From contig JAUIRK010000311.1 in the NCBI GenBank assembly GCA_030549495.1, positions 1-64,000 of the forward strand: a stretch of DNA of 64,000 nt, read 5' to 3'. A program made the position numbers and the translations under genes. The notes beneath the pieces are model-generated. The model did not search any database. It had not been told where the DNA came from and was given only the letters and a program-made list of their open reading frames with translations. This DNA comes from Nectonema munidae. Its lineage: Eukaryota > Nematomorpha > Nectonematoida > Nectonematidae. How positions within the stretch are numbered: position 1 is the first letter of the stretch; each line of letters begins with the position of its first letter. Positions 36,426 to 47,661 of the stretch are shown here, piece after piece.

Positions 36426-37382
36426 GATTTTATTTAATCTTAGTGATTTAAAAATTCCTAGTCTGCTTTATAAGCTCTAAATTAGCATTAGAAATGGATG
36501 ACATTTATTAAAAAATTTAACTTTATTCATATAAATTCAAATGATCTGAAATTTTGAATGAAAATTTGAAAATATAGCGAAAACCTCAATACAAAAGATC
36601 ATTTTTAACCTCAAGATTTTCTACAAATATATATGCACTTCATAGCTCTACCTCCATACAACCACTCCCTTCAATAAGCGACCGAAATCTTAGTAAAAAA
36701 ATCTCTATCAATTTTGCTATGAGAAGATAATATTTATTGTAAAAAAAATTCCATATTCATGAGAAAAGAAAAGATATTTTAATAGGTAATATAATCTAAA
36801 ATAAATCAAGTCTTAAATGGCCTTTGTTAGATTTTTTTTAGAGTTTTTGTACAATATTTTCTTTGACACATTTTATAGAAAGTGCTATAATAATTTGTTG
36901 TAAAAAGTAAGAAGATAATTTTTTCACTCTATTTTTGAACGAAAGGGAGGAAATATTTAAGTTTTCAAATTGAAATATTTTATTAAAAAATTTATTTTTT
37001 TTTTAAGAATGGAATTGCTTGAACCTTTGAACATATAATTAATCAATTGTTTTAGGTCGATTTGAAGTTCTAGTATTATATGAAATCACTTGATTATAAG
37101 TAATGAAACTACCGAAAACATTAATTAGTTGACCAATTAAGTTCTTAAATAGAAATACAACTACTCTGCGCCAATAAAGGAGAAAAGTTTTATTGTGATT
37201 TTTATAATAATTAAAATTCTATATTTTATTTTTAGATTTATTTCATCTGATATTATATTTTTTTTCTTTAATAAATTTCTTCTTCTAAATTAAAATTTTA
37301 TTAATTTTAATAATAATCTAAGGCCGAATATTTGCAAAACTAAATTTATGGTATATTTAATAAAAAAAAGCTATAACAAAAA
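36426..37382. other. Unassigned AT-rich DNA
   Basis: No motif, tail or terminal repeat is recognised between the two LINE fragments. Confidence 0.4.
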
Positions 37383-37981
37383 ATGAATTATACTTGTAGA
37401 ATGATAAAAAAAGTTCAAAGCTTCATGTTTCTCTCTAATCTTAGATTCGACTTGTACGTTAATGCAGTTTTATACAAACTATGTTTTTTATATAATCAGC
37501 TAAGATCAGTTTCTTTTTTACCTATCAATATCAAAGTTTTACTGTACAAATCTCTTTGTGTTTCCCATTTATCTTTCTCGATTGTAAATTGGAGTCATAC
37601 AAACCTGTCTAAAATTTTATTCATTCAGAAAAAAATAATTAGAAGTGTCTATAATGAGAAAAAGTACAGTCATACTGCACCACTTTCTTTTCAGCACATT
37701 CTCTGAAAATTGAAGATCTGTATAAATTTAATTTGTTGATTTTACTTCGTAAGTATTGCAGTGGAATGCTACCTGCCTTATCTAATTTTTTCAATTTTGA
37801 AAATAGTTTTTTCAACACCAGAAGGCTATATCATCTATCAATGCCACGCTGTACTAAGAGACAAAAAATTTTAATCAAATATAAAGTTTCTAATCTATGG
37901 AATTTCTCTTCTATTTCATTTTTTGATTTAAACAAATCTATCATTTTTCAAAAAAAATGTAGCATTTTATTTTTTCTCTAA
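37383..37981 (+). mobile_element. LINE ORF2 3' fragment (post-RT region)
   Basis: Two adjacent open stretches (37383-37706 and 37733-37981) together show the region following a LINE reverse transcriptase. They contain INIKVLLYKSLCVSHLSFSI (about 37530), VNWSHTNLSKILFIQKKIIR (about 37586), and LLILLRKYCSGMLPALSNFF (about 37733). One frame shift lies between them near 37707. No RT core is present, so this is a heavily 5'-truncated copy. It reads opposite to the LINE fragment at 35257-36425, so the two are separate insertions. Confidence 0.75.
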
Positions 37982-38310
37982 ATATAATGTAAAATGTGAA
38001 ATACGAAATTGCTTTGTTTGTCAAAATAATAAAACATGAACTTTTCTTCGAATTTCTACTACTTGTTTTATTTTAATTTGTAATTCTAAATTTGAAAGCA
38101 TTTTTTTTCTTTCATTTTGTGTATTTGGTTTTATTTTCGTTGGTGGCTTTTTACTTCAATCATCAATGGCATCTTCCACGGTTCCACAATCACGCGACTT
38201 TAATTAGTCTTTTGTTGGGTCCATTCAATGCGACACAAGGAATCATTTCACTTTGGCTGGAATCCTTCCATCATTTGAATGTTATATTAATTGAAAAGAC
38301 TTATTTTCAG
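37982..38310. other. Unassigned DNA next to a hAT end
   Basis: The second half (38160-38300) is noticeably richer in G+C and may be older unique sequence. No frame with a motif is seen. Confidence 0.35.
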
Positions 38311-40369
38311 AGGCGTAGCCAGAAATTTTTTCTAGGGGGGTGGCAAAGTTGGAGTCTAATTAATTTTAAAAAGTTTTAACTATTTCAAAAACTTATTAGT
38401 TAAGTTTATTCCAATCAGTAACGGTTGCAATTCTTACCTCCCTCTTCAGCTTCTGAATTTATTTGGCAACAAAAACTAGCAACACCAAAAAAATGAGATC
38501 TTCATTACTTGAAAAGAAAAAGTTTGACTAACAACAAATGAGAAAATTTTTTTCTAAAATTTATATAATTTTGCAAAAAGTTTTTAACTTGAAAAACAAA
38601 AAAGTAAGAAACTGATGACTTCTTTAAAATGTAAGTCTTCTTTATTTGAAAAAAAAATTATGAATTTTTTTAGTATATTCTTTCATAAAAGAAAGAAATA
38701 TTAAATTGTTTCTTCTAGAGTCCAGTGTTTCCCAACTCGTTTGTGGTCGTGGACCATTTTCTAAAAAGCAAAAATGGTATGGACCAGCATTATTTTTGTG
38801 GGGAAAAGTTATTATGATCCATACTAAAAATTTATTATAAAATAAAAAAAAAATTAGATAAAAGTAACAAATCAATAAAATTTCATTTTGCGCTTTTGCT
38901 GTAACCAGGCTTCTGAACTCTTTTTTCTTTGACCAAGCTGTCTATGTCTGGAGGAGTTATAGATAAAGCCTTACTCTTTTCGTCCGAAAATAAGTAAATA
39001 ATCTGAGTTATTATACAAAATAAATTAAAAAATAGCCAATCATAATTGCAATTATAAAGCGAAATTTCGCTATACTTTTCGCTTTTGAAAATTTTTCGTG
39101 GACCAGAAAAGAGTTGTCTTATGGACCAGCAGTTGCGAAACATTGTTCTAGACGGATTCATGGATTTTCTAAGAGGGGTCATAATCCTGTTCAAGGTTGA
39201 AAAACTTCTTTCACAAACTGCTGTACTCGAACCTACCATAAAAAGGCCTGAAAGAGAATAAGAGTCATTTTACATAATACAAAATTGTTTTAAAATACTT
39301 TCATATGGTTTATATATGTTAGGAAATGCTTCTTTAACTGGTTCGAGTACTTCAAAAACATCAATAACGTTAGATTCTTTCTGTATCTTTTTTTTAATAT
39401 ATTCTTTTCCAACTTTAAGTTCTGAAAAAATCTCCTTGTGAAGTTTTTTTCATTAAACCTGAAAAAACAATTAAGGATGAACATTTGTCGAAAACCAAAC
39501 TTGTTGTCAAATTCCTCTAGAATCAATTGCAAGGTTTCATCGTAGAGAATACGAAATATTCTGATTTTTTCTGCGTTATCATCGAAAATATAAAAATATT
39601 ATCTGTGGAACTGTAATTGTCAACATAAAATCTCATTTTCTTGATTAAAATCAAATTCGTTTTCGTCATCTTTGAATTCTAACAAAACTTTCACCAAAAC
39701 TTCAACTTATCCCAATAATGATATTATTATCTTCTTTCTAAATCAATTAGTATACTATTCATGTAACTTCGAAAATGTAATTTACTTGGAGGTAGTCATT
39801 AACAGGCTTCATTACACTAAGAAACTTTTCAACCATAAGCATTACATATATTGAAGAATCGTCTTTTAAAGCATGAAGTAGACCCCTTGCTTCGAAAGAA
39901 ACATCTAGATCAGAACTATTTTTTACTTTTTCCAGAGAAGATATTATTTTTCTATAATTTTATATCGTGATGTCCATCTTGTTCGAATAAATTTTTTGAA
40001 TTGTTTACTGAAAAAAGTTTTAATTTAACCTTTTTCGTGAACTTGTAAAGCCTGATCATTAATGATAAAAGAAATTCAATATGATTTATATGACGGAAGA
40101 TGCAGTGATAACTAAGTGAAGCTGATGGTTTGTTTATACAATGAATATAAGGAATGTATCTTTCAAGTGCTTCACTGATTTTTTCTTGGACTCCATTTTT
40201 CTTGCCTGTTAAGATATCATTTTTCATCTATAAGTACTGGTAGAAAAATATTACCTAACATCACGTAAACACCATCATAGCATTGACTCATAATTTTGTG
40301 TTTTTGAATTTTACACTCATCAAGAATGTCTAGAATTGAGGTGTTGACATCACATTCTTTCAGATAGAC
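38311..40369 (-). mobile_element. hAT relic with DUF4371/ZMYM1-like transposase, minus strand
   Basis: The low-coordinate edge begins CAGAGGCGTAGCCAG, a hAT-type terminus. Reading down from 40369, the protein blocks follow DUF4371 hAT transposases: KECDVNTSILDILDEC (about 40350), IMSQCYDGVYVMLGN (about 40290), TGKKNGVQEKISEALERYIP (about 40205) and YIHCINKPSASLSYHC (about 40140). A decayed middle follows (39290-39530), and then the C-terminal dimerisation motif SSTAVCERSFSTLNRIMTPL (about 39235). The tail NNLIFLSFMKEYTKKIHNFF resumes at 38708 after an inserted miniature element. Many frames are broken. The 5' part beyond 40369 is separated from it by the next hAT insertion or lost. Confidence 0.75.
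38713..39153. mobile_element. Miniature hAT inserted in the DUF4371 hAT gene
   Basis: The protein similarity of the surrounding transposase jumps across 38721-39145. The insert is bounded by TTCTAGAG and TTCTAGAC (one mismatch in eight). The left end begins CAGTGTTTCCCAACTCG (38723), and the right end, read inward, CAATGTTTCGCAACTGC. Both subterminal regions contain GTGGACC/GGACCAG words. The 118-codon minus-strand frame at 38883-39239 is a chimera of host transposase and insert. Its insert-derived end (TPPDIDSLVKEKRVQ) may be a scrap of a ZBED-like hAT C-terminus, making the insert a deletion derivative. Confidence 0.8.
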
Positions 40370-40619
40370 CAGAGGTTCCCAAACTTTTCTAACTTATGGA
40401 CCCCTGTACCTTTTTTTTGTCACCATCGACCCATTGTTCGACTATGCTGAACTTCATTTATCAATACAAAGTTTTAAAAATTAACCATTAGTTTTAACCC
40501 TATTACTGCTGGGCAAAATTTGTCCGCTCTAGTGCTGGGGGGCGTAAAGTGCCCCCACCCTATTTTTCTCAGATATTAATAAGTTTTTATAAATATTTTT
40601 AATGTTACATTTATATTTC

Positions 40620-41500
40620 AACTATGCTGAATTCAGTGGTGATGTCCATTTTTTATCAAAATTAATCAAACCTGTCAAAAAATTGATTTATATTTGACAG
40701 CTCATCTCAAAAAGGAACTTTTTATTTAAATAATTATATAAAGTTTTTTACACATGTATATCCATTTTCAAATATGCTTAATTCAGTGGTGATATTCATT
40801 TTTTTATGAAAATCAATTAAACCTGTCAAAAAATTGATCTAAATGTGACAGCTCATCTCAAAAAGGAACTTTTTATCTAAATAATTATATAAAGTTTTTT
40901 ACACATGTATACCCATTTTCAAATATGCTGAATTCAGTGGTGATATTCAGTTTTTATGAAAATCATTCAAACCTGTCAAAAAAATGATCTAAATGTGACA
41001 GCTCATCTCAAAAAGGAACTTTTTATCTAAGTAATTAAGTTTTTTACACATGTATACCCATTTTCAAATATGCTGAATTCAGTGGTAATATTCATTTTTT
41101 ATGAAAATCAATCAAACCTGTCTAAAAATTGATCTAAATGTGACAGCTCATCTCAAAAATAAACTTTTTATCTAAATAATTATATAAAGTTTTTTACACA
41201 TTTATACCAATTTTCAAATATGCTGAATTCAGTGGTGATATTCATTTTTTATGAAAATCAATCAAACTGTCAAAAGTTTGATCTAAATGTGACAGCTCAT
41301 CTCAAAAAGAAGCTTTTAATCTAAATAATTATATAATGTTTTTACACATCCATTTTCAAGCATGCTGAATTCAGTGGTGATATTCATTTTTTTTTAAAAA
41401 TCATTCAAACCTGTCAAAAAAGTGATTTACATATGACAGCTCATCTCAAAAAAGAAACTTTTCATCCAAATAATTATAAAAAAATTTTTTTACACATAAA
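40620..41500 (+). repeat. Tandem array A, six copies of a roughly 148-bp unit
   Basis: The anchor TGCTGAATTCAGTGGTGATA recurs near 40626, 40777, 40927, 41070, 41220 and 41363, giving a period of about 144-151 bp. Each unit also has a CAAACCTGTCAAAA word, TGACAGCTCATCTCAAAAA and TTTTTTACACATGTATA. Copies differ by scattered substitutions and small indels. No unit has a lasting open frame. Confidence 0.92.
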
Positions 41501-42029
41501 TGGCACAGATGCCAATATGTGAGAATTTAGTCACTATCAAGATATTTTTAATTTAAATTGAATTTGTCCATCTTTTTCCTTTTGCGTCAAAGAAACAATT
41601 TTTTAGATGAAGAACGTGGACAACTTTTTGTAATTGAACAATGAACATAAAAAATGATTCATCAGAAAAAAACCTTTGAAATGAGATTGGTTGACATATA
41701 TTCAGGCCTGATAATAAAATACACGATACTGATAAAAAAGTCTAAGATCATATAGAAGATTTCTTTAATCAGAATGCTTTGAGAGAGGAAAAAAATAATT
41801 TTATCCTTATAAAAAAATTTTCGAACACACATTGAAGAATATAAATTTTTAATGAAAAAAGAGCTACCAAGAAAGGATCATCATAGAATGAATAGCAAAA
41901 TTACATATTATAAATTATAATATGACGCGGAGACTACAAGCTGATAACCAATTTGTAGCCAAAAAGATGGAGGTCCTATCGAGTTACATAAGTTACTTTA
42001 GAATAAAATATTTTGAGTGAATTATAGAT

Positions 42030-42500
42030 TTTTTTCACAGGTTTTATTGATTTCATAAAAAATGACATCACCATTAAATTCTACATACTTGAAATGTATA
42101 AAAAAAATTTTATAAGAATAAAAATTTTAATTTTGACATGGGCTGTCATATTTAAATTATTTTGTCAGGTTTGGCTAATTTTTTATATAAAAAAAAGGAA
42201 TATAACCAGTAAACACAGCCTACTTGAAAATGGGTATATGGGTGTAAAATGCCATACACGGTAAACTTCATCATCTCCCTATACTTTCTATTAAACGTAA
42301 TTCTCTAATTCAAAAAACCGTGACTGATCCTTTCTTTTTTGATAAATCAATTTTTTGACATTTTTGATTAATTTTCATTAAAAAATGAATATCACCACTG
42401 AATTACGCATGCTTAAAAATGGGTATATATGTGTAAAAACTTTATATTATTACTTAGATAAAAAGTTTCTTTTTAAGATGAGCTATCATATTCTTTTTCA
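42030..42500 (-). repeat. Inverted copies of array A unit (about three)
   Basis: The complement of the array A unit recurs here: ATCACCACTGAATTACGCAT near 42390, with two more decayed copies near 42060 and 42200, accompanied by GGGTATATATGTGTAAAAA and AAGATGAGCTATCA. With array A it can form an imperfect long hairpin with a roughly 0.5-kb spacer. The copies are more diverged than those in array A. Confidence 0.8.
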
Positions 42501-42669
42501 CAATCAAAATCTTTTTGAAGCATCTATTATATAATTAAACCACTTCCTAATTCGATTCCAAAGATGATTGTAGAAAGTATTATAAACCAAAATATACAAA
42601 AAAAAGTATATTTTCACTATATATCTTATATGCAGCCATTTTTTGAAAATTTTTTACAGAACTGATTTT

Positions 42670-44290
42670 CAGGCATACATTACTAATTCAATTGCCACTT
42701 CGAGATATTTTTTAACCGTATTATCCAAAATCCAGTACAGAAATAAAATAAGCATAATCGATTTGGTATAAAACAGATATTTTATTTTTTTGAAAATATT
42801 TTTGAAGACAGTATCTAGAAGTAAACCGCAAATCTGATTCAAGCTTTCAGATATTTTAAAACCATAAATGCCAAAACTGAGTCCAAAAATGAAACCAGCA
42901 TCTTCCATTTGGCATAAAAACAGATATTTTATTTAAATTTCAAAAATATTTCTGTAGACATTAGACGTAAATCGAACATTTGATTGATACTTTCAGACAT
43001 TTAAAACCTCTAAATGCAAAAAATGATTTCAGAAATAAAAATTATCATTGTCGAATTATATAAAAACATATATTTCATGTAAAATTAGAGAGAATATTTT
43101 GGGATATAGTTTTAGGACATAAACCGCAAATTTGATTGAGACTAGCAATAAAACCTCTAAATGCAAAAACTGTGTTCAGAAATGAAATCATCATGATCTC
43201 TTTGCTATAAAAACATATATTTCACGTAAAATTTGAATTAATATTTTTGAAAACAAATTTTAGAACTAAACGCAAATTTGATTGATACTTATAGGTATTT
43301 TCAAATTCAAACTGCAAAAATTGAGTCCATAAATGAAACTAGCATGGTTGATTTGGTATAAAAACATATTTAATTGTAAAATTTGAATGAATGTTTTTGG
43401 AGACCATTTTTAGAAGTAAACCGCAAATTTCATTAACACTTATAAGTGTTTTCACATCCTAAATGTAAAAAATGAGTTCAGAAATGAAAACAGAATGATT
43501 GATTTGGTATAAAAACATATATTTCATGTAAAATCGAGGGAATATTTTTGGAGATAGCTTTTAGAAGTAAACCGCAAATTTGATTGACATTGACAGATAT
43601 TTTAAAACCTATAAATGTGAAAAATGAGTTCAGAAATGAAAACAGCATGGTTGATTTGGTATAAAAACATATATTTCATTGTAAAATTTGAATGAATGTA
43701 TTTGGAGACAATTTTTAGAAGTAAACCGCAAATTTGATTAACACTTATAGGTATTTTCACATCCTAAACGTAAAAAATGAGTCCAGAAATGAAACCAGCA
43801 TGGCAGATTTAGTATAACAGATATATTTCATTGTAAAATATGAATGAATGTTTTTGGAGATAATTTTTAGAAGTAAACCGCAAATTTGATTAACACTTAT
43901 AGGTATTTTCAGATCCTAAACGTAAAAAAATGAGTCCTGAAATGAAACCAGCATGGCCGATTTAGTATAACACATATATTTTATGTAAAATGGGAAGGAA
44001 TGTTTGGAGACAATTTTCAGAAGTAGGTATTTTCAAATCCTAAATGTAAAAAATGAGTCCAGAAATGAAAACAACAGATTTGGTATAAAACATAAATTTT
44101 ATGTAAAATGTAAAGGAATGTTTTTGGGGACAATTTTGAGAAGTAAACCGCAAATTTGATTAACACTTATAGGTATTTTCAAATCCTAAATGTAAAAAAT
44201 GAGTGCAGAAATGAAAACAGCATAATCGATTTAGTATAAAAACATATATTTTATGTAAAATTTGAAGGTATATTTTATTAGATACATTTT
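42670..44290 (+). repeat. Tandem array B, about ten to eleven copies of a roughly 150-bp unit
   Basis: A second unit, different from array A, repeats across this block. Its anchors are AGAAGTAAACCGCAAATTTG (near 42810, 43115, 43415, 43565, 43715, 43870, 44135), AAATGAGTCCAGAAATGAAA and GATTTGGTATAAAAACATAT. Later copies (43400-44250) are the most alike, and the first two or three are diverged, so the array probably grew toward the right end. One copy is shortened near 44025. No coding content is seen. Confidence 0.9.
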
Positions 44291-44820
44291 TGATCAATCA
44301 AAATTTTGATTGACATTTTCTAAAAAGTAGCCATGATTATTGAAAAAATTAAATATATAAAGTGTTATGCGCTCCAAACTGTATATAATTATAAATTTTC
44401 AAGGTATTATATAATATAGATCCTAAGCTATAAGGTTAAGTACAGATAATGTCAAAATTCAGCTGAAAAATTTTAATTTTTGATTTTGATTGACAGTTTT
44501 GGACATGAATGGGTCATTCAACTACCATAAAAATGGTTTCAAAAGATGTAGCTAGCGATTTTAGGAAAATCACAAAATTTGAAGGGATATGATTCAGCCA
44601 ATTTTCTACAATTAATTTTTTAGTGAAGGGGAGGGCGTTTTACGCCCCCAGCACTAATAGGGTTAACAACTTACTGTGCCAGCTTAATTCTGATTTTGTA
44701 ATCTTGAATTAAATGAGGAAAAAATAAAGGGTTTTATTGGGGGAATTTAAAATCTAATTTCCAAGCAAAATAAAAATGAATTTAAATGAATTTGGCACAA
44801 ATAAAGGTAAACTAATGTTT

Positions 44821-45760
44821 TCAATGTGGAGGATGAGTTTGATGGTTTGCAAGCAGTTTGTCAATATTTGATTTCAAGTTGGTGAGATTCAATCTCAAGT
44901 CTCCACGTTGAACAATTTGTAATCTGTTTCGCTTTTTTGTGAGAAGATTATTAACAACGCTGAAACCCTTCTCCACTAGGTAGGAGGATGGAAAAACAAT
45001 TAATAGTTTGTTTGCAATAGCCCATACTTTGGGATAAGCAAAAGGAATTTCTTTTTGGAACCAAAATTGCTGATAATTTTTTTTAAAAAGCACCTAAGCT
45101 ACAGCGAATTTCAATCAGTTCTTCTTGTAATGCGATATCTTCTACTTCAGATTCATCAAATGGGTTTATTAGCCAATGAGGTATGTTCAGAGTTAAAATG
45201 TCATCAAATCTAACTTTAAAATCTTCATTAAGAACATTTAATTGCTGGATGTATACCAAAAAGTTATCATCTTCAACGTGTGTCGATGATAAATTTGGAA
45301 ACTGAGAAAGTTGGCGTTTTCCAATATTTTGTTTCATCAAGTTAATTTTGCCAAGAAAAGTTGCAAAAATAGACTCTGTCTTAATTAAATTCAGTCTGTC
45401 TTCTAGTAACTGCAAGTTGACATCATTAAATTTAGTGTACAAATAACTTAAATAAGCAATATCTGCTTTTAATTTAATCAGGTTTTCTTTGAGAACTAGA
45501 TGTTTAGGACTCAAAAAATCTAAAACAGTTTCAAAAAGAGAAAAAAATCTTGTTAAACAAAGTCCTTTTGACAGTTATCTAACTTCGGTATGAAGCAGTA
45601 GCAGATTGAATTCCTCGTTATTTTCTTGACACAACTGAGAAAGTAACCTACTATTGAGCGCACTGCTACGAATCTCAAAGGGGCTGAAACTATACATAAT
45701 GAAAATACACGCTATAAAATTTCTCTTTCTAGAAGCAAATTCGAACAACATCGGAAACAA
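44821..45760 (-). pseudogene. hAT transposase relic, ZBED5/SCAND3-like C-terminal half
   Basis: Reading down from 45760, a first stretch contains SSALNSRLLSQLCQENNEEF, then LLLLHTEVR followed by a stop where the family has Trp. The next stretch (45514-45083, 143 codons) has LSPKHLVLKENLIKLKADIA and continues to LINPFDESEVEDIALQEELI. A frame change near 45083-45093 leads to the dimerisation block (45093-44821) with FPSSYLVEKGFSVVNNLLTK, RGDLRLNLTNLKSNIDKLL and the terminal HQTHPPH. This is the usual C-terminal layout of the hAT subgroup from which vertebrate ZBED5 and SCAND3 were domesticated. The BED finger and the first part of the catalytic domain are missing. Only about three breaks are seen, so this copy is younger than the DUF4371 one it abuts. 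Confidence 0.88.
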
Positions 45761-45780
45761 GAGCTAAAGAAGGACATAAA

Positions 45781-46100
45781 AGTAAGGTGATAAGGATTGA
45801 AGAGTATAATTAACTATTCACAGGTCTACAAAAAAAAAATTTCTGGCATGGACTTTAAGAACTGTTTTAGACTAATATTTGGGTACTGAATCCAAATCTG
45901 ATTTCAGATTTGTTCTATCACATCATGTTTTTGTGCTATAGGTGCAATCTTTTTCTTAAATCTTAAAGTTTTCACTTCTAAATGTGTTAAGTAATGGTAT
46001 ATTTAAGCCCATGATAATATATATTTTTTCAATATTAATTTTTGAATATATATTGAAATATACAAGTTTTTTCTTTTTACAGATTGTATTAATAATTCTT
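45781..46100. other. Unassigned AT-rich DNA between elements
   Basis: No terminal repeat was found that would close the ZBED5-like hAT. The minus strand has a short Leu/Lys-rich coding-like trace near 45850-45930, too weak to name. Confidence 0.3.
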
Positions 46101-46109
46101 GCTAATTTA

Positions 46110-47661
46110 TGATTTAATGATGGCCACAACATCGCTAGGAAAGTGCTTAAATGATCGAGATATATTTTGCTATATCTCGATCGAACTAATCTGAAGACTC
46201 AAAGGCGCAACATCACGAACTTTCATAAGAGTGTGTATCTGGCATACTTTAAAGTACCACTTGGAGACCAAGGCAAAATTTAGGCTCCTCATAAAGTGTG
46301 CAAGTCTTGTCTAGAAACTTTACGGTCATGGTCTCAAGGAAGCAAAGTTAAACTAAAGTTTGGTGTGCCCGTGGTTTGGCGACAACCCACTAATCACTTG
46401 GATAACTGTTATTTCTGCCTTTTCAATGTAAAAGGTTTTAATAAGAAAAACAATCAGAATTTGCAATAACCAAGTATTCCCTCAGCCATTCGGCCAGTTT
46501 CACACAGTGAAGAAATACCTGTGTCTAAATTCATTAAACTTCAAAAGATTTACGACACAGATCTCAGTTCAACTTCCTCTTTTGAAGAGGAACTGACGGA
46601 TATTTTTCAAACATATGATGCAGATCGGGAAAAACCCATCTCTATTTACCCATTCTGAGTTAAATGTTCTGGTTAGGGATCTATATCTGTCAAAAAAGTT
46701 GCCTGAATTGTCGGCTTCAAGACTGCTATAAAAACGAATGCTAGTACCTAGTATAAGTGCCTAGTTTTATCTCAACAGGGTAAAAGAACTGCCTATGTAC
46801 TTTCATTCAGATGACCAGCTTGTTTATAGTAGCGATGTAAAAGGGCTACTACTCTCTATGGGACTACCGGCATATGATTCAAAAGATTGGAGGCTTTTTA
46901 TCGATAGTTCATGGTTGGTTGATATGTGTTGATCTCAAAATGATTAACTTTCTTCTTGGCCAGCAAGGAGGATACACAAAATATCCTTGTTTCCTATGCT
47001 ACTGGGACAGTAGAGCTACTGAAGAACATTGTAAGAAAAAAGATTGGCCACTTACACAGCGTTTAACACCAGGAGATAAAAATGTGATCATTAAACCTCT
47101 ACTTAACAGAAATAGAATAGTATTTCCTTTTCTACACATAAAACTTGGGGTGATGAAACAATTTGTAATAGTTCTTAATCACAATGGGCAATGCTTTAGT
47201 TATATATGTTCAGCATTTCCTGGACTTAGTGAAGAAAAAAAAAGTAGTAATATTCGATGGACCTCAAATTAGAACTTTGATGAAAGATGATCATTTCCTT
47301 GCAACAATGACTAAAGAAGAGGCAAGAGCTTGGACTACTTTTTGTAACGTCGTGCAAAATTTTCTGGGAAACAAGAAAGCTGAAAACTATAAAGAAATTG
47401 TTAAAGAGCTTTAGGGGTCTTGGATTTAGAATGTGCATCAAGATTCATTACTTGCATAGCCATTTGGACAAGTTTCCAGAAAATCTTGGAGATGTTAGTG
47501 AAGAAAAAGGGGAACGTTTTCATAAAGATATTAAAACGATGGAAGAACGTTATCAGGGCCGATGGGACTCAAGCATGACGGCAGATTATTGTTGGAGTTT
47601 AATGAGAGACAACCAAGAAGTTGTATATCAGAAATCGTCAAAGAAAAAGCGCTTTAAATAA
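46110..47661 (+). pseudogene. Decayed copy of a large multicopy invertebrate protein family of unknown function
   Basis: Plus-strand blocks run in order: YLAYFKVPLGDQGK (about 46235), APHKVCKSCLETLRSW (46285), FGVPVVWRQPTNHLDNCYFC (46360), ELNVLVRDLYLSKKLPEL (46660), GLPAYDSKDWRLFIDSS (46862), FLLGQQGGYTKYPCFLCYWD (46948), HIKLGVMKQFV (47135), FPENLGDVSEEKGERFH (47475) and MEERYQGRWDSSMTADYCWS (47535). From memory, near-identical proteins recur many times in arthropod and cnidarian genomes, suggesting a mobile or amplified origin. I know of no assigned function. Cys pairs (CKSC, CYFC, CFLC) could bind metal. A gap of about 50 codons appears after LFIDSS (46907), where the family has a longer link before HGWLICVDL. 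Frame changes near 47190-47240 and 47400 and stops upstream make it non-functional. Confidence 0.75.

Larger units (their letters stand above)
40494..44666. mobile_element. piggyBac-like non-autonomous element filled with tandem arrays
   Basis: The element proper is 40498-44662 (4,165 bp), flanked by TTAA on both sides (40494-40497 and 44663-44666). Its ends are inverted: CCCTATTACTGCTGGGC at the left and, read inward from the right, CCCTATTAGTGCTGGGGGCG. CCCT-type ends and a TTAA duplication define the piggyBac superfamily. Each end has a G+C-rich subterminal palindrome (GGGGGGCGTAAAGTGCCCCC; GGGCGTTTTACGCCC). No transposase frame is present. The interior is mainly three repeat blocks: a direct array (40620-41500), an inverted array of the same unit (42030-42500) and a second, different array (42670-44290). 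Transposition would need a transposase in trans. Confidence 0.85.
40370..45780 (-). mobile_element. ZBED5/SCAND3-like hAT relic, carrying a piggyBac-like insertion
   Basis: The low-coordinate end begins CAGAGGTTCCCAAACTTT at 40370, a hAT terminus, directly abutting DUF4371 hAT coding sequence. The candidate target duplicate on this side is AGATAGAC (40362-40369). Its partner was not found near 45780, so the 5' half is probably lost. The transposase relic occupies 44821-45760, and the intervening 3' UTR is split at a TTAA by the 4.2-kb insertion at 40498-44662. Removing that insertion leaves about 1.25 kb of this element. Confidence 0.7.

Noticed and set aside
38883-39239. 118-codon minus-strand frame with a hAT motif
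   Set aside because: It crosses the border of an inserted miniature hAT, so it is a chimera of two elements and not one gene.
40620-44290. CRISPR-like reading of the regular repeats
   Set aside because: The units are contiguous tandem copies of about 150 bp with no unique spacers, inside an animal transposon.
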